From assembly GCA_964582225.1 (NCBI GenBank), contig CAZORA010000001.1, forward strand, positions 1-64,000: DNA of 64,000 bases, given 5' to 3'. Source of the stretch: Dokdonella_A sp964582225 (GTDB taxonomy: Bacteria; Pseudomonadota; Gammaproteobacteria; Xanthomonadales; Rhodanobacteraceae). The notes beneath the pieces were generated by a model. It was not told where the DNA came from. It did not search any database and saw only the letters and a list, made by a program, of their open reading frames with translations. Every line of letters begins with the position of its first letter. Within the stretch, counting starts at the first letter, position 1. The position numbers were made by a program, and so were the translations under genes. Below, in pieces: positions 63,416 to 64,000 of this stretch.

Positions 63416-64000
63416 TCAGCCTTCCGCCGGCTCACGCGCGGCTTTGACGGAAGCCTCGCCCGCGGCGGTCGGTCGCGCCGTCACCAGCATCTCGGTCATC
63501 AGCTGCGGGTGCTGCGCGCGCGGCCGTCCCATGCGCAGGAAGGGGAGTTCCACCCAGCGATAGGAAAGCGCCGCGATCAGGCAGGCGACGGCGAGCACCA
63601 GCGGCAGCATCCAGGGCAGGCGATAGCCCTCGATGACGTCGAAGAGGTGCAGCGCGGAGAGCCAATGCAGTACCGGGAAATGCCAGAGATAGACGCCGAA
63701 GCTGACCAGGCCGAGCCAGCGCAGCGGTCGCAGGTCGAACAGGATTCGCGCGAGCCGGCTGCCGCAGGCGGCAGCGTAGATCATCAGCGCGCTGGCGAGG
63801 CCGGCCAGACCGTGCCAGACGTAGAGCAGCGGATGACCTTCCCAGTAGCTGCCGATCGAATGGTGGATGCCCCACAGCAGCGCCGCGAACAGCCCCAGCC
63901 CCGCGAGCAGCAGCAAATCGTTGCGCAGCAGGCTGCCCATCCGCCCGCGCGCCGCGGCCCGGGTCCAGAAGTAGGCGCCGAGCATGCCGACGACGAACTG
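63416..64000 (-). CDS. Acyltransferase 3 family protein (N-terminus outside window)
   Basis: At least 194 residues are visible, open to the right edge. An internal ATG at 63985 is preceded by QFVVG, typical mid-protein sequence of the family, so it is not the real start. The piece has five or six membrane helices and the phrases FGVYLWHFPVLHWL and LSYRWVELPFL, hallmarks of the C-terminal part of OafA/YrhL-type O-acyltransferases, which acetylate sugars at the envelope. Confidence 0.88.
   Translation of the reverse strand, partial: QFVVGMLGAYFWTRAAARGRMGSLLRNDLLLLAGLGLFAALLWGIHHSIGSYWEGHPLLYVWHGLAGLASALMIYAAACGSRLARILFDLRPLRWLGLVSFGVYLWHFPVLHWLSALHLFDVIEGYRLPWMLPLVLAVACLIAALSYRWVELPFLRMGRPRAQHPQLMTEMLVTARPTAAGEASVKAAREPAEG

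Overview
The window is chromosomal DNA of a very GC-rich, gene-dense gammaproteobacterium. Gene neighbourhoods suggest the order Lysobacterales (Xanthomonadales): ggt-coaD-rsmD/ftsY-mutY, apaG-apaH next to folA-thyA-lgt, a YihY / TlpA-like / DUF2069 cluster, SufT beside a short asparaginase, and a split three-subunit transhydrogenase. I cannot name a genus. Most genes are ordinary housekeeping genes. No rRNA, tRNA, IS element or cas gene was seen.

Layout. 1-10,000 holds secreted and surface proteins: a large repeat-built surface protein cut by the left edge, a membrane-anchored penicillin-acylase-family hydrolase, a secreted protein of unknown function and a pentaheme cytochrome c. 10,000-20,700 holds a TPR/SPINDLY-type glycosyltransferase, moaB, the 2-methylcitrate genes prpB-prpC, a dicarboxylate/amino-acid symporter, a SET-domain methyltransferase, an RNase T2, an M20 dipeptidase, a ComEA-like HhH protein, HutD and DUF2007. 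20,700-33,900 holds glnS, an M3 peptidase lipoprotein, kbl, acylphosphatase-TlpA, YihY, DUF2069, a LysR regulator divergent from an AidB-like acyl-CoA dehydrogenase, a short asparaginase and SufT. 33,900-39,600 is a five-gene run, pntAA-pntAB-pntB-tal-pgi, joining NADPH supply to sugar-phosphate metabolism. 39,700-43,250 holds a nitroreductase, a 5'-3' exonuclease, a beta-propeller protein and a NUDIX hydrolase.

43,250-47,165 is the unusual part. Two type I-E-like CRISPR repeats with one normal 33-nt spacer are followed by 2,288 bp of phage structural genes, then a third copy of the repeat, then about 1.5 kb of a different stretch of phage genes. The phage genes beside the second and third repeats are broken exactly at the repeat edges, so the repeats are joined to phage DNA through what would be spacers. 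The likely explanations are an assembly or recombination join between an array and the phage it targets. A clean biological insertion is less likely but would be remarkable. Right of this lies a VIT/VWA-domain protein with its own MerR-type regulator, which has nested palindromes over its start, and then a TMEM43-family gene lacking its 3' end.

50,690-64,000 returns to compact housekeeping DNA: ggt, a lipoprotein, coaD, rsmD, divergent ftsY, an AsmA-like protein, mutY, apaG, apaH, folA-thyA, lgt, a lemA-TPM-TPM operon, dgkA and an acyltransferase cut by the right edge. Many neighbours overlap by 1-8 bases (GTGA, ATGA, TGATG), so translational coupling is common.
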